From Galerina marginata (taxonomy: Eukaryota; Basidiomycota; Agaricomycetes; Agaricales; Galerinaceae), in assembly GCA_023014335.1 (NCBI GenBank), contig JAECYW010000005.1, positions 1,922,001-1,986,000 of the forward strand: 64,000 nt of DNA. Direction: 5' to 3'. Position 1 is the stretch's first letter. Every line of letters starts with the position of its first letter. Under the pieces are notes generated by a model that was not told the origin of the DNA, did not search any database, and worked only from the letters and a program-made list of their open reading frames with translations. Positions 38,755-49,437 of the stretch are shown one piece after another. The translations under genes and the position numbers were made by a program.

Positions 38755-39683
38755 ATGTCGGCCTCGATTCTTGCCAGAACGTCTTCGACGGCTAGGGGTG
38801 TTTCCAAGATCATGTCAAGGGCTTCACGCTACCGACGCCCCCTTATGACGACAGTCAAACCATTGGCCAGGCATTGTTACGCTGAAGTTCACAGGTCAAA
38901 TACCGTCCTACCAACAATGTATCGCCGTCTAAATGCTAGGAAATATACTTCGCAGACAACTGACATCATGTTTCCGGACCCGAATCGACCCGACCTCTTT
39001 TATCACTTCGTGCACCCTCCAACACCGCTCTCGTCAGGTCTACCTGCGTTTGCTCTTTCGTTCCTCAACCGGTCACCACCGAATGTCGACTCGCCTACAG
39101 TAATTGGGTGGCTACCAGCTGAGACGTATATGACAGATACACCGGAGTCTGACCAAACGCAAGAGGCTTCTTCAACACTGGGGGATTTTGTTGGAAATCG
39201 TAAGAAGACATCCTCCACAAATTTAAACCTTTCATATTGAGACTATCCCATCAGCGAAATTTTTGTCACTTCTACATGAAAGTATTAAGTCAGGTCTAAA
39301 GGACGGGTTGGATGAAATTTGGAAAAACGGTGCTAAGCAACTTCAAGAAGGATGGATGCACATCCATGGTGAGCAAAACTGTACAAAATACAGCAATTCT
39401 ATCTGACGAGTTTTCTAGATCAGCGAAACATTCCGGCTCTTGGACGAATTGGTGATCCAGACGATATCATTGGTTCAGTGCTAGTTGAGGCTAGCGAGGT
39501 CTGTTCGTTTTCCTGCAACTCAAATATCATCCATCTTGAATCACGTTCCAGATTAAATATGAGACATACCAACCGATGCCATCCTACCGCGTTTGTACTT
39601 CTGACGGCGTCCTCCAACTTACACCTGGGCTCACAAAACATCTCCACAAAACTTTGGCCCGATATCAGAAAGACAACATTTAA
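38755..39683 (+). CDS. Conserved-looking hypothetical protein, probably mitochondrial, 256 aa
   Basis: Four exons: 38755-39199, 39255-39368, 39419-39498, 39552-39683 (introns 55, 50 and 53 nt). The first 75 residues are rich in Arg, Ser and Thr with almost no acidic residues, which suits a mitochondrial presequence. The C-terminal half has a compact, conserved look: GDPDDIIGSVLVEASE, then YQPMPSYRVCTSDGVLQL and TPGLTKHLHKTLARYQ. I do not recognise the family. It lies 285 nt after the OPT gene and 411 nt before GFA copy 2. Confidence 0.75.
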
Positions 39684-40094
39684 TTCCTAGAAACAGCGAG
39701 CCCGTTCTTTTTACCAAAAAGATAACAATATTTTAATGACGTCCATTCCTACAGATAGTTCCTACATCTTAGAGTCTCTAGAGTCACTCATTATTCAACT
39801 ATTCACAATACTAGGCTCTACACTGCCCTTGCTACCATCAGACTACCTGCGGCAAACAACTCCTTATATTACGGGTATATACAAGGTAAACTTGAACCCT
39901 CCGCTTGCTTTAGGAAATATTGACCTATTGTTTGCTGCTTACTGTTTGAAAAGCTCTAAAATCTCTTAGATGTTTGTCACTCAGATGCAAGAAATGAGTA
40001 GATGAATTCCCCACACTTCGTTCGCAATGCTCCACTCCAACGTGGTTTCTTCCATACCGGGCCGGTATCGATTCAGTATATATATTGAGAGCAA
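39684..40094. other. Promoter region of GFA copy 2
   Basis: Short AT-rich gap between the mitochondrial-like hypothetical and GFA copy 2. A plus-strand frame at 39736-39969 has no domain and no splice partner. Nothing else seen. Confidence 0.5.
40077..40086 (+). promoter_or_regulatory. TATA-like box close to GFA copy 2 start
   Basis: GTATATATAT lies only about 10-18 nt before the ATG at 40095. If it works as a TATA box, transcription would start inside the listed frame, and the internal ATG at 40128 (MALTYMNV) would be used. Confidence 0.35.
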
Positions 40095-41216
40095 ATGACT
40101 GATCCCAATGCGAACACCATGGCCTTAACATACATGAACGTAGCTTGCTATTGCGGCCTGAACAAATTCAAAGTCGCGTTTTTGACTTCATCTCTTCCGA
40201 TCTCGACAGATATGTGCCACTGCAACTCATGCCGGCACAATACCGGCCAGACGTTTGTCCACACCGTAACCATTATCAACGATCCATTGTCGCCGGAAGT
40301 CTTCGAAACCGACACTCAAGGCAAACCAGGAGATCTCCAGCATCTGGCGGTGTATAAGCCAGCCGAATCTCTGACGCGATATTTCTGCTCAAGATGTTTT
40401 GCCTACGTGTTTACGAGAGTTTCCTTGGATGATGGCAGTTATCGGTGGAATGTGTTTACTGGGGTACTCGAGAAGGTCGGGGGCATCGTGAAAGTCGGTT
40501 ATCACTCCTTTGTTGGGGACACGCAAGATGGTGGCATTGCCGATCACTATCGCGCCGTAGATGGCGTCGACCTACCACGATACAAGTTGAGCAAACGCGA
40601 TGGAGATCTCGTAGTTGCAGGATGGAAAGCAGCCAACGTGCAAAAGGCCCAGGAATCACCTCTGCAAGAAGGAGAAACACTGTCCGCGCATTGTCATTGC
40701 AAGGCGATTAGCCTTTCTTTCACTCCCGTTACCACCGTCTCGGACCCAGAAAACGACTGGTGGCTTGTGCCTCCGAGAAATGAACAATCCCATGTCCGCT
40801 ATCTCGGGCTGCACTGCGTCTGCGACAGCTGCAGGCTTACAAGCGGATCCCTCATCCAGAGCTGGGTCTATATTCCCCGTGTCAACATCATCGATACGCA
40901 CACTTCACGCCCTGTCGTCCTCGTACCAAAAGAAGGCGAGTCGAGGACTGCAGGGCTGACGCAATTTGAATCTATCCCTGGGACGTATCGAGAGTCCTGC
41001 GCAAAATGCGGGGCGAAGGTGTTCTTTTGGAGGACAAGCAGGGCGGCAGACGTTCTTGACGTTTCTGCTGGGTTATTCGACCAGGAACAGGAAGGAGCGA
41101 GAGCCGATCGGTGGTTTGGTTGGGCTCAAAGGGTGTCGTTTCATGGATTTGCTATAGACGCGTCTGTGGCTGATTCCCTTGAAAGTGGGCTGAAAGTATG
41201 GGAAGATCGTTACTAA
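40095..41216 (+). CDS. Double GFA-domain zinc protein, copy 2, 373 aa
   Basis: Intronless. First domain: CYC at the start, then CHCNSCRHNTGQ and YFCSRCFAYVF. Second domain: CHCKAISL, CVCDSCRLTSGS and CAKCGAKVFFW. All twelve zinc-ligand cysteines are kept. Between the domains is a linker with GYHSFVGDTQDGGIADHYR, shared by the tandem copies. The end is VSAGLFDQEQEGARADRWF. First of three direct-tandem copies (40.1-44.9 kb, same strand, spacers of about 0.6-0.7 kb). An alternative start at the second ATG (MALTYMNVACYC) matches copy 3 better. Reaction unproven; glutathione adduct chemistry is inferred from the family name. Confidence 0.9.
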   Translation: MTDPNANTMALTYMNVACYCGLNKFKVAFLTSSLPISTDMCHCNSCRHNTGQTFVHTVTIINDPLSPEVFETDTQGKPGDLQHLAVYKPAESLTRYFCSRCFAYVFTRVSLDDGSYRWNVFTGVLEKVGGIVKVGYHSFVGDTQDGGIADHYRAVDGVDLPRYKLSKRDGDLVVAGWKAANVQKAQESPLQEGETLSAHCHCKAISLSFTPVTTVSDPENDWWLVPPRNEQSHVRYLGLHCVCDSCRLTSGSLIQSWVYIPRVNIIDTHTSRPVVLVPKEGESRTAGLTQFESIPGTYRESCAKCGAKVFFWRTSRAADVLDVSAGLFDQEQEGARADRWFGWAQRVSFHGFAIDASVADSLESGLKVWEDRY

Positions 41217-41896
41217 TTTCGAGCCCTGGGTGCCTCGGCGTCAAGCAGAAGGTATCCCTTGAAGACAAATGCGGCGCTTCGGTGGACATTAGCTGTACAT
41301 TTTAGGGGTGCTTTGTGCAATTCAAATTCGCTGCCTCGGCAGAGACTCATGATCATGTGCGGAACGCTTTGACAGGCCCATGTGACATCTCATTAACGAC
41401 GCGACGCGACGCGTTCCCCACTTTTATAACCACCGACAAAGCGTCGTTCTTGATTTTTTAACTCTTCTGCATCTGATTACCTTCAAGCGGAATCACCTTT
41501 TATTCGTCGTCGGATGCGACTTTCTTCTGTGCATAAAATTTGGATACTAATGCGCTAAGAGTAAGTACTCGAGAGCTTGTATCGCAGATCTACTTATCTC
41601 ATTCTCAGGTTCGGGACATGGAAAGGGGTTTGATAACGATCATAACTAATGACTCACTCAATAATACTCCCTCGTTCGCGAGATGACTCGACCACCTGCA
41701 ACCACGAAGCCAATTTATGTAAAGCCCACGCCCCAATGGTGGCGCAGGGATGAGTGGAATGGGACAAACGCGTAATAAATTACTCGTGCACGTTGGTAAA
41801 GCCCTGTCTTCGAGGAAAACATAAAAGGCTGCCAGTGTTCTCTGGTCGACCCAGACTCACTAGAGCTCTTCACCCAATAACAACCTTCTACTGAAC
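41217..41896. other. Spacer between GFA copies 2 and 3
   Basis: Contains the GFA copy 2 3' flank, a short GCGAC run (cgacgcgacgcgacgcg at about 41398) and the promoter of copy 3. No gene seen. Confidence 0.5.
41821..41828 (+). promoter_or_regulatory. TATA-like box for GFA copy 3
   Basis: ATAAAAGG lies 69 nt upstream of the ATG at 41897, a usual spacing for a fungal TATA promoter with a short leader. A TATA box suggests a strongly or inducibly expressed gene. Confidence 0.5.
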
Positions 41897-43021
41897 ATGT
41901 CTTTGACCTTCGTGAAAGCGTCTTGCCACTGCGGCGTCAACACCTTCCAAATTCCGTTCACTACCTCGAAGCTCCCACTCGCCAGCGATCTATGCCACTG
42001 TAACTCCTGCCGCCACATCACCGGCGAGCTCGCTGTGCATACCGCCACCATGGAAGGCGCGCCCCTCACTGCCGACTCTGGCGCCGAATCCCAGAAGCCA
42101 GCCGACCTGTCCAAGCTCAAGGCGTACAGCGTTAGTAAGGAACTCACGCGTTACTTTTGCTCCAACTGCTGCGCGTACATTCTTTACGAGACGAAAGGAG
42201 CCAACCCCCACTGGAGCGTGTCCACCGGTGCCTTGGAGCGCACCGAGGGCGTTGTGAAGGTTGGTTACCATGCGTTCATCGCTGATACCCTCGATGGAGG
42301 AGTCGCGGACCACTATCGAGTTTTGGAAGGTGTGGACTTGGCTAGGTATTCTCTCGACGAGGGTAGCACCACTTTGCCCCATGCGTGGAAGGCAGAGAGT
42401 ATCGTGAAGCCGGCGGCGGAAGGGGAGCAGGAGCGCCTCGCGGCCTACTGTCACTGCAAGAAGATCTCGCTCTACCTCACTCGCATCGACGAAGAAGAAA
42501 CGAAGGACCCGAAGAAATGGTGGGCCGTCGCCAAGAAAGCGGACGATCCCACCTCTCGCCAGAAGTTCATGTGCGGGCACTGCATGTGCAACAGCTGCCG
42601 CCGCGCGAACGGATCGCTCATCAACAGCTGGATTATCATCCCCAAGGTCAATGTCCTCGATGCGCGTACCTCCCTCCCTGTGACCTTCGCCAACGGCAGC
42701 AGCGCCAGGGTTCAAGGACTCAAGCAATACGAGAGCTCTCCGGGCAATTATCGCGAGTCTTGCGGCACTTGCGGCGCGACTGTGTTTTTGTGGACCACGG
42801 ACCCTACGAAGACCCATTTACCGCCGGCCATCGACGGCGAGCCACCGGTAATCGACCTCAGCGCCGGACTTGTTGACCAGGAAGATGGTGGTGCGAGAGC
42901 GGAAAGGTGGTGCCATTGGTACGAAGACATCATCCACCCCGAAGACGCTATCGACAAGATCGGGTTGGAGGCGCTTAAAGCTGGCGTCAAACCAGCTGCC
43001 GCACCTGCTAAATCCTCTTGA
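41897..43021 (+). CDS. Double GFA-domain zinc protein, copy 3, 374 aa
   Basis: Intronless, with G+C visibly higher than its neighbours and C/G-biased third positions (runs of ctc, gcc, aag codons), suggesting high expression. First domain: CHCGVNTFQIPF, CHCNSCRHITGE and YFCSNCCAYIL. Second: CHCKKISLYL, CMCNSCRRANGS and CGTCGATVFLW. The family end VDQEDGGARAERW is kept, followed by an Ala/Pro/Lys tail. The strong codon bias produces a long mirror frame on minus (41990-42817), which I reject as a gene. Confidence 0.92.
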   Translation: MSLTFVKASCHCGVNTFQIPFTTSKLPLASDLCHCNSCRHITGELAVHTATMEGAPLTADSGAESQKPADLSKLKAYSVSKELTRYFCSNCCAYILYETKGANPHWSVSTGALERTEGVVKVGYHAFIADTLDGGVADHYRVLEGVDLARYSLDEGSTTLPHAWKAESIVKPAAEGEQERLAAYCHCKKISLYLTRIDEEETKDPKKWWAVAKKADDPTSRQKFMCGHCMCNSCRRANGSLINSWIIIPKVNVLDARTSLPVTFANGSSARVQGLKQYESSPGNYRESCGTCGATVFLWTTDPTKTHLPPAIDGEPPVIDLSAGLVDQEDGGARAERWCHWYEDIIHPEDAIDKIGLEALKAGVKPAAAPAKSS

Positions 43022-43649
43022 ATGTATATACTTTTGGCGAATTTCTCTACTGAGCCTCGGACCTCTTACTCCGCGTGCCTTTCGAATGTTGTACGGGAAT
43101 GTTCACTGACTATGTATGATGAATCTAAATTTGCTTTTCGTTACATATCTTATTTAAGCTTTAGAGCGTTCTAGGTCATCGCATCTTCCTTAGCACCGTG
43201 TTCGCCGTGTTCTGGTACATGCCAACTTGCGATGATCTGAATCATATATAGGCCGCTACTAACTTGGATGTGACAATCTGCACACCGGACCGCGTCTGGA
43301 TTGCCCTTTGTATGGTCTGGACTCGGAGTGGCTGTATGTCGTGCGTCGTGGATCCAGACCACCACAAATTTGACAGCAACAAAATGTACAGATATTCGTG
43401 CACTATAAAGGTTGTTCATGATCACAGCCCACCGATCTACTCCACACAAACAGACGTCATCGACCCCGGACTTGAAATTTCGGTTCCGACGATTCACCTC
43501 ATAAGATAATTCTCCTGGATAAAACTCCCTACGATTCTCCCTTGCCTGTGAGCTCGAGTATAACCATTGCATTCTCCTCGTATATCATTATTCATTAATT
43601 TTTGCTTGATCGCAGTTACAGAGCCTTATTTTCTACGAATCCCGTACAA
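43022..43649. other. Spacer between GFA copies 3 and 4
   Basis: Flanks only. Just before the copy 4 ATG the sequence TTTTTGCTTGATCGCAG (43597-43613) resembles a 3' splice site, so a leader intron is possible. No gene seen. Confidence 0.45.
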
Positions 43650-44942
43650 ATGACGACCTATGTCAATGGTGGTTGTCAGTGCGACCTCAACACCTTCCGC
43701 GTAGCGTTTGAAACCGCATCCCTTCCAATCTCAGACGACCTTTGCCACTGCAATACATGCCGCCATTCCTCGGGCCAATTGGCCGTACATCAGGTCTCCA
43801 TTTCCGGGGTGCCACTCACAAGGATACCCAAGAGTCGCAGTCGCAGCCCCAGTCCCAGTCCAGGCGGCTCTGAATACGGATACCACCATGAAACTGGGCG
43901 CAGGAATGGCGGCGGCAATGGGAATGGACACGGTGCGGCGCTTCTGGCACCTCCCAGCATCCAAATCACCTACCCAGAAATTCCATTCCATCTCGGCGAT
44001 CTGACGTCGTACAGAACCTCCCCTGACGTCACCAGGTACTTTTGCACCTCTTGTTCAGCTCATTTATTCTGGGTGCACCACAAAGCCCCAGGAGAAGATG
44101 CTTGGGCTGTCGCAGTTGGCGCTCTGGAGCGAACAGAGGGCATAGTCAAGGTCGGGTACCACATTTGGGTCGGGGATACGCTAGACGGAGGTCTCGCAGA
44201 ACAGTTAAGAGCCATTGACGGCGTTCAGCTGCCAAGGTACAAGGAATCCAAAGGAAGCGAGGAGCTCCCCGTTGGGTGGGTGGCGCAATCTATCCTTGAC
44301 CTACGTAAACGCGGCGCCGAAACAGGAAGCGCGAACGAAGGACAGGCAGAGCAATTACAAGCTTACTGCCACTGTGGCGCAGTCACATTTGCCATCACTC
44401 GACCCTCAGAAGCGTCGCGGGAGCCAACATCCGCCTACCCTGACCTCCTTTGCCCATATGACGTCTCTCACCTGTCTAAAATAACCAATTCGCAGGACGA
44501 GAAATGGTGGTTACGCCCCCTGCACTCGGAGACGCCCACGAAATATCTCGCTGGGCACTGCATGTGCCGTTCCTGCAGGCTAAACAGCGGGTTCGAAGTC
44601 CAATCCTGGGCATATATCCCGCTCGAAAATATTGTGGCGTCACATACCGACGTTCCAATTTGCTTGGAGGACGAAACCCAAAGACCGTCGGGGCTGAAGC
44701 AGTATATCTCGAGCCCAGGAAAATATAGGGAGTTTTGTGGGACCTGTGGGGCCTCTGCATTTTGGTGGCAAGCTGGTGTACCAGATTTGGTGTCTGTCTC
44801 TGTGGGGCTGTTTGACGAGAATGATGATGGTGCGAGAGCGGGGAGGTGGTTGGAATGGCACAAGGCTCGCGTCAGCTTCCAAGAAAAAGCCTTGAGTCGC
44901 GCTATGGTTAAGGGTTTGGAGGATGGGCTGAAGCTTACTTGA
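43650..44942 (+). CDS. Double GFA-domain zinc protein with RS-like insert, copy 4, 430 aa
   Basis: Coding part intronless. The true start is the ATG at 43650 (MTTYVNGGCQC); the open frame extends further upstream only from a TTG. First domain: CQC, CHCNTCRHSSGQ, then an insert of about 60 residues beginning RIPKSRSRSPSPSP and continuing Gly/Asn/His-rich, then YFCTSCSAHLFW. Second: CHCGAVTFAI, CMCRSCRLNSGF, CGTCGASAFWW. All twelve cysteines are present. The insert is unique among the four copies and lies where the others have a short loop. It resembles copy 1 most in the second domain. Confidence 0.9.
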   Translation: MTTYVNGGCQCDLNTFRVAFETASLPISDDLCHCNTCRHSSGQLAVHQVSISGVPLTRIPKSRSRSPSPSPGGSEYGYHHETGRRNGGGNGNGHGAALLAPPSIQITYPEIPFHLGDLTSYRTSPDVTRYFCTSCSAHLFWVHHKAPGEDAWAVAVGALERTEGIVKVGYHIWVGDTLDGGLAEQLRAIDGVQLPRYKESKGSEELPVGWVAQSILDLRKRGAETGSANEGQAEQLQAYCHCGAVTFAITRPSEASREPTSAYPDLLCPYDVSHLSKITNSQDEKWWLRPLHSETPTKYLAGHCMCRSCRLNSGFEVQSWAYIPLENIVASHTDVPICLEDETQRPSGLKQYISSPGKYREFCGTCGASAFWWQAGVPDLVSVSVGLFDENDDGARAGRWLEWHKARVSFQEKALSRAMVKGLEDGLKLT

Positions 44943-45263
44943 AGGACGAACTGACTGATTTACAAAGACTACCATTTCCCACTATTTACGTCTTCCGTGC
45001 AATGCTTCGTTACTTGTTCGTTACTACAAATTGTACCTTACTTTAGAATGCTAATAAGTGAACTGAATACCAAACAATAAATGTAATGCCGCTTACCCAA
45101 AGGAGGGAATTGAGGATGAGGACCAGACTGTCATCGAAAGACGCGGAACAATTTTCGTGAAAATCATCTTCGGGGACGTTTGAATTTGTAATTAAACTAG
45201 TTATTACATAGAAAAATCGGGATTCATAGATGTGAAGAGCTATGGAGATTGGCGATTGGGCGA
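44943..45263. other. Convergent gap between GFA copy 4 and the PTR transporter
   Basis: AT-rich 3' flanks of two converging genes, including ctaataagtg and aataaatg motifs that could serve as poly(A) signals. No gene seen. Confidence 0.5.
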
Positions 45264-47720
45264 TTAGACCTTCTCGTTCTTTTCCTCGTACGTCGTATTC
45301 ATGCCAACATGACCAGCGGCCAAGTTGTTGAGCTGATCTTCCTTGGCGTCGAGGTCGCTAACGGACCACCAAAAGATGATACCGGTGACGAAAGCGAGAA
45401 CACCCATGACTCCGTAGTTCCATACGAGCAGAGGATCACCGGACAGAGCTAGAATAAAAATTAGGCAGAATTTGGAAGCAGTAGAGAGAAACACGTACAA
45501 ACGAAGGCCTCGCCGATGGCGGACGACAGGGCGGTCATGAACAAGAAGACGGACATTACGAGGGAGCGCATGTTCTTGGGCGCCTTCGTGAAGGCGTACT
45601 CGAGACCAGTGATGGAGGCGAGGACTTCACTGATGGCAATGAGGATGTAGCTGGAGAAAAATTACAAGAGATCAAGCGGGTGAAATGTAGGGATTCCAAA
45701 GACTACTTACGATCCAGATTGAATCCAAACGTTAAGAGGGGAAACACCGTCGCACTCTGAGGCATGGTTGCCACAAGGGTTGGTCTAGAAAGAAAAATGT
45801 AATCTTAGAAGTGTCAGAAGTGATCAGAAGATAGTTTTTACCTTGTAAATGTAGTGTTGAACAACGGCTGCCCAAATCATCGCAGCGGCACCAGTCATAA
45901 ATCCAGCGGTGATCTTCTTGAGGGCACTGAAGTTGATGCCCATGCGGCGGAGTGCGGGATAGAACTATAATTCGTCGAAGTCTTTAGCTCCATATTACGC
46001 CACAAGAATTCTGCCGGACTTACGAAGAGATCGCAAAGAGGAATAAGGATGATCAAGGCAAATGGATCCAAATTGGACAGGACGTCGTTAGGAATGCCAT
46101 GGAGCTCCATAGTCGCTGCTTGGGAGGTCAAGTTGTTGTTAAGTTGGTTATATGTCAACCCTAAAAGTAGAGCATTAGATTGTCATACTTAAGCAACATA
46201 AGGTTCAGATCCGCACAGTAAATTGGGTACCACAGGAAGACACCACAAGCTTTGAGACCACGCTGGACTTCATCAACCCACTGGTCGTCGAAGTTCATCC
46301 ATGCTGGCTTTTCGCCAACGACTTTGCTGGGCTTCGCGTTCTCCCAGAAGCCTGGGGCGTTCAAATTCCTGTAAGTGGTGACGGGGTTCAAGCTCCACTT
46401 TCCTCGTGCGGCATATCTCCACAGGTTGATGGCAGTGGCGAGAACGGAGCCGGTGGGAGGTGAGCGGGAGTATCTGTTACGCCCAATGTACAGAATGATC
46501 GGGCAAAGCAGGAAAACGGCGGTGGGAAGCGTGTAGGAGAGGTAGAACCCGACGAACTAATCGAAAAAAAAAATTATTTGCTGGGCAAATGGGGAAAATG
46601 CATGAATGGGCCTACCTTCTCGGAGTATGTCATCCCGATCTGTCCAATGAGAGCGCCAACATTGATGAGGAGATAAAAATACTGTGAAGATAATTATATT
46701 CAGCATCTCGCCATCCACTTAAGCTTGGAGTCGATGGGAGTTTCTTACCATGTAGACTCTCAGGACCGTCAGAGAAGGATCAACAATGACTCTCTCACCG
46801 CTGCTGGTCGTGACAACGAAGAGCTTAGTGCGCTTGTACTGTTCGGCTACCAAAGGAGAAATGTTCGCCTTGAACATTCCAGTACCTGTACCGTGGTATG
46901 TTAGTTTGAGCAGTCCGAGGAGGTACAGTGTTCTTACCGAAGCCCGTAACGATCAACGCGATAATGAAAGCACCAATGGCTCCATTACCCTCAATTACTC
47001 CAGGAACGGCGGAAATAATAAGAATAATATGCCCTATAAGAGCAATGACGACGGCCCAGGAGATGGTCTTGAATCGGCCCCAATGAGCATCGGCGATGTA
47101 CGCGCCAATTAAGGGAGTGATATAACACCTGAACATCATGAGTTTGTTGTTGTTGTACCCGATCTATTTTTAGGACATACCAGAACTGGTAGAATGTTGT
47201 CAAACCGGTGGAAGCCCGCTGACCCATTCCCAAAGCTCCTGCTTGCCCATGAAGACCAGCAGATCCTGTGTGAGAGCCTGGAGGTAGGGGCCTTTGGATG
47301 AAATTCGTCTGAGTATTTTTTGTTAGTCTTCAAGACGAGATAAATTGGTCGCACGACCTACAAAAACGACGCTAGAGCCGTAGAACTAGAGACACGTCAG
47401 CTCGTCGATATCTACAGCGAAGCAGAAGATTTTACCGAAAAACGTTCAGCGAATTCAATGATAGCGATTACTGGGGAGTAGCCATTTTTTTAGTAATGAC
47501 AGATAGCTGATAAGAACAAGATTAACTCACAGTAGGCATTCCAAGGAACCTTGTCTGGGACACGTCGTAGCGTAGCTCTTTCCTCCTCGGTAGGAAATTC
47601 AAGCCCGTCGTGAATTCCATCGAGCTCGTGATCTAACTCTGACTGTCTGTCAGAGGAGCCAGAATCGTGTTTCTTGTCGAGGGCGGCAAGCGCTTGATCG
47701 TCGTGCTGAATGGCCGACAT
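45264..47720 (-). CDS. PTR2/POT-family di/tripeptide transporter, 593 aa
   Basis: Proton-coupled uptake of di- and tripeptides across the plasma membrane. Thirteen exons start (minus) at 47720, 47470, 47385, 47308, 47128, 46885, 46681, 46556, 46160, 45964, 45784, 45650 and 45448; introns are 50-67 nt. Family marks: the acidic N-terminus, IEFAERFS followed by [63 protein letters not shown], and the late block [19 protein letters not shown]. All are typical of fungal PTR2. The length and about 12 hydrophobic segments are normal. It lies on the opposite strand, 321 nt from the last GFA gene. Confidence 0.94.
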
Positions 47721-49437
47721 TATGGCTTAGTGCAAGAGTAGGACGCTGACGACGGGGAGGGTCGTTGGAGAGCCTAAAGGTCACCAGGTGGCAAGCAGAA
47801 AGAAGCCTTCGCGAGGGATTTCTGGTTTGCTTCTGGCCTTTTAAAGCTCGCTTCCGGTTGACGGAAGTTGCACATGGGTTGCTTTATATTTAGACTTTGA
47901 ATTCATTCATTTGAGCCACCGAAATCCGTTGCGATGTATTGGATGTGGCTGTATGGTCTATGTATATCAGACTTTTGGTTTAACTTTAACACGATGCCCT
48001 GAAAATTTTGGAGTATTCGTGTCAGATGTGCAAACACAACTCCAACCAAATGGGATTTACCTGCATTTATGGTCAATCGATTTCGTTATCGCCTGCAATG
48101 GGTTGGTTAACCTTGACAGGTTGCATCATTGGATGCCACTGTCTCTCCCTTTTCCATGTGGGTCCTTCCCACAGGGTGAAAAAAATCAGTCCCCCGAACT
48201 CAATTGGTGGTGAACTCCTAAATAGAGCAAGAACCTGCGGGCGATCTTATGTTATTGGTATGTCACCCCTGTCGAATCTTAGGAGGTGGGTGATGTATGT
48301 AGCCCCGATTGGCGTCGTATGGCGTCTAAAGGCATAGTTGTCAGTTGCTTCTAAAATTTTAGATTCGTGCATTGGGGTTACCGGTTCACACGTACAGTCG
48401 GTGTGAGATATAAAATATGCACACCATCACGATAGCTCTGAGAGCCCCATTTAAGGCCGATATCCGTACCAACAGGCAGGCTTGACAAATTAAATCCAAA
48501 GGAATCGTGCGGCAGAATTCTGGACAGGTCAAAGCTTGCTCATGTTTTTCGAGAGAACAGAGAATCGATAGTAAAAATAGGCAGCGTCCCTGCCAAGACA
48601 GAAAGCTACGAAAATAGAACTGACCGCTCGCGTTCAGAATCCAGAATCTTCGTGAGTACTTCGAGCCGTGGCCAGGCCGTGGCAGTCGTGGGTTGGTTAA
48701 GCCCTCATGAAATAACAGCAAGACGAGTCAACGGACGGAACAAGGAAAAGCAAGCGGCAGCTTTAATGAAATAAGGTATTACACGATTTCAGGGTGATCT
48801 TGAATCCTTTGGCTGGCCGAGGAGTGCAGTTGGGCGGTCGTAGTCGCTGAGAGAATACCTAGTTCAATTGATCAACTGCTTGTGGTGTTGGTATATTAAA
48901 ACATCATGAGAGGCCTTGAAAGCGATCAGCATCTATCGGACGACGATTTAAAGCCCAGGAGTGTAAATCCGCAATTTTTTTGCGTAACTGTAGGACAATT
49001 GGATGATTACGCCGATTACCGAATTGCCAGGGTAAAGAGAGGCTGGTGGCTCCGAGTAACCCCCGAAATGTCGAGACTCGGGCAGCTGCAGATATTTCTA
49101 GCAAAATCGTATGCTCAAGAATCCACGGCAAGATGATTGAGATGAAGATTGAAGAGGCGGGTCAGGTGATGACACTGACAGCAAACGATTTGGAATCGAG
49201 GCCAAAGCCAAACAAAAAACCTCTGCAGGCCGTGATCGGCATTCACTTCTCTTTCTTCTACCCCACAACGAGCGCAACCTTGGGTCCTTGATCGACTTTT
49301 AAACCCACCCGAAGACAACAACTTCGCAAGCGGTTGTCGCACCCATTCAAAATCGGCCTTAGGGCCTTGGAACCACTTTGTTTTGGGGAGAGGGCGCCCA
49401 TCTGACGAACGGCTAAACGCTGAACTTGAAAGCTCGG
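47721..49437. other. Divergent intergenic region between PTR and TFIIE alpha genes
   Basis: Promoters of both genes. AT-rich TATA-like sequence (gctttatatttag) lies at 47880-47892, about 165 nt upstream of the PTR start. Open frames at 48386-48721 (minus) and 48906-49136 (plus) show no domain. I see no RNA gene. Confidence 0.45.

Noticed and set aside
41990..42817. 275-aa open frame on minus, antisense to GFA copy 3
   Set aside because: It mirrors the strongly G/C-biased codons of the sense gene. It has no domain and lies fully inside a conserved coding sequence.
43602..43649. N-terminal extension of GFA copy 4
   Set aside because: Opens with TTG and overlaps a splice-acceptor-like leader; the paralogues start shortly before the first CxC.
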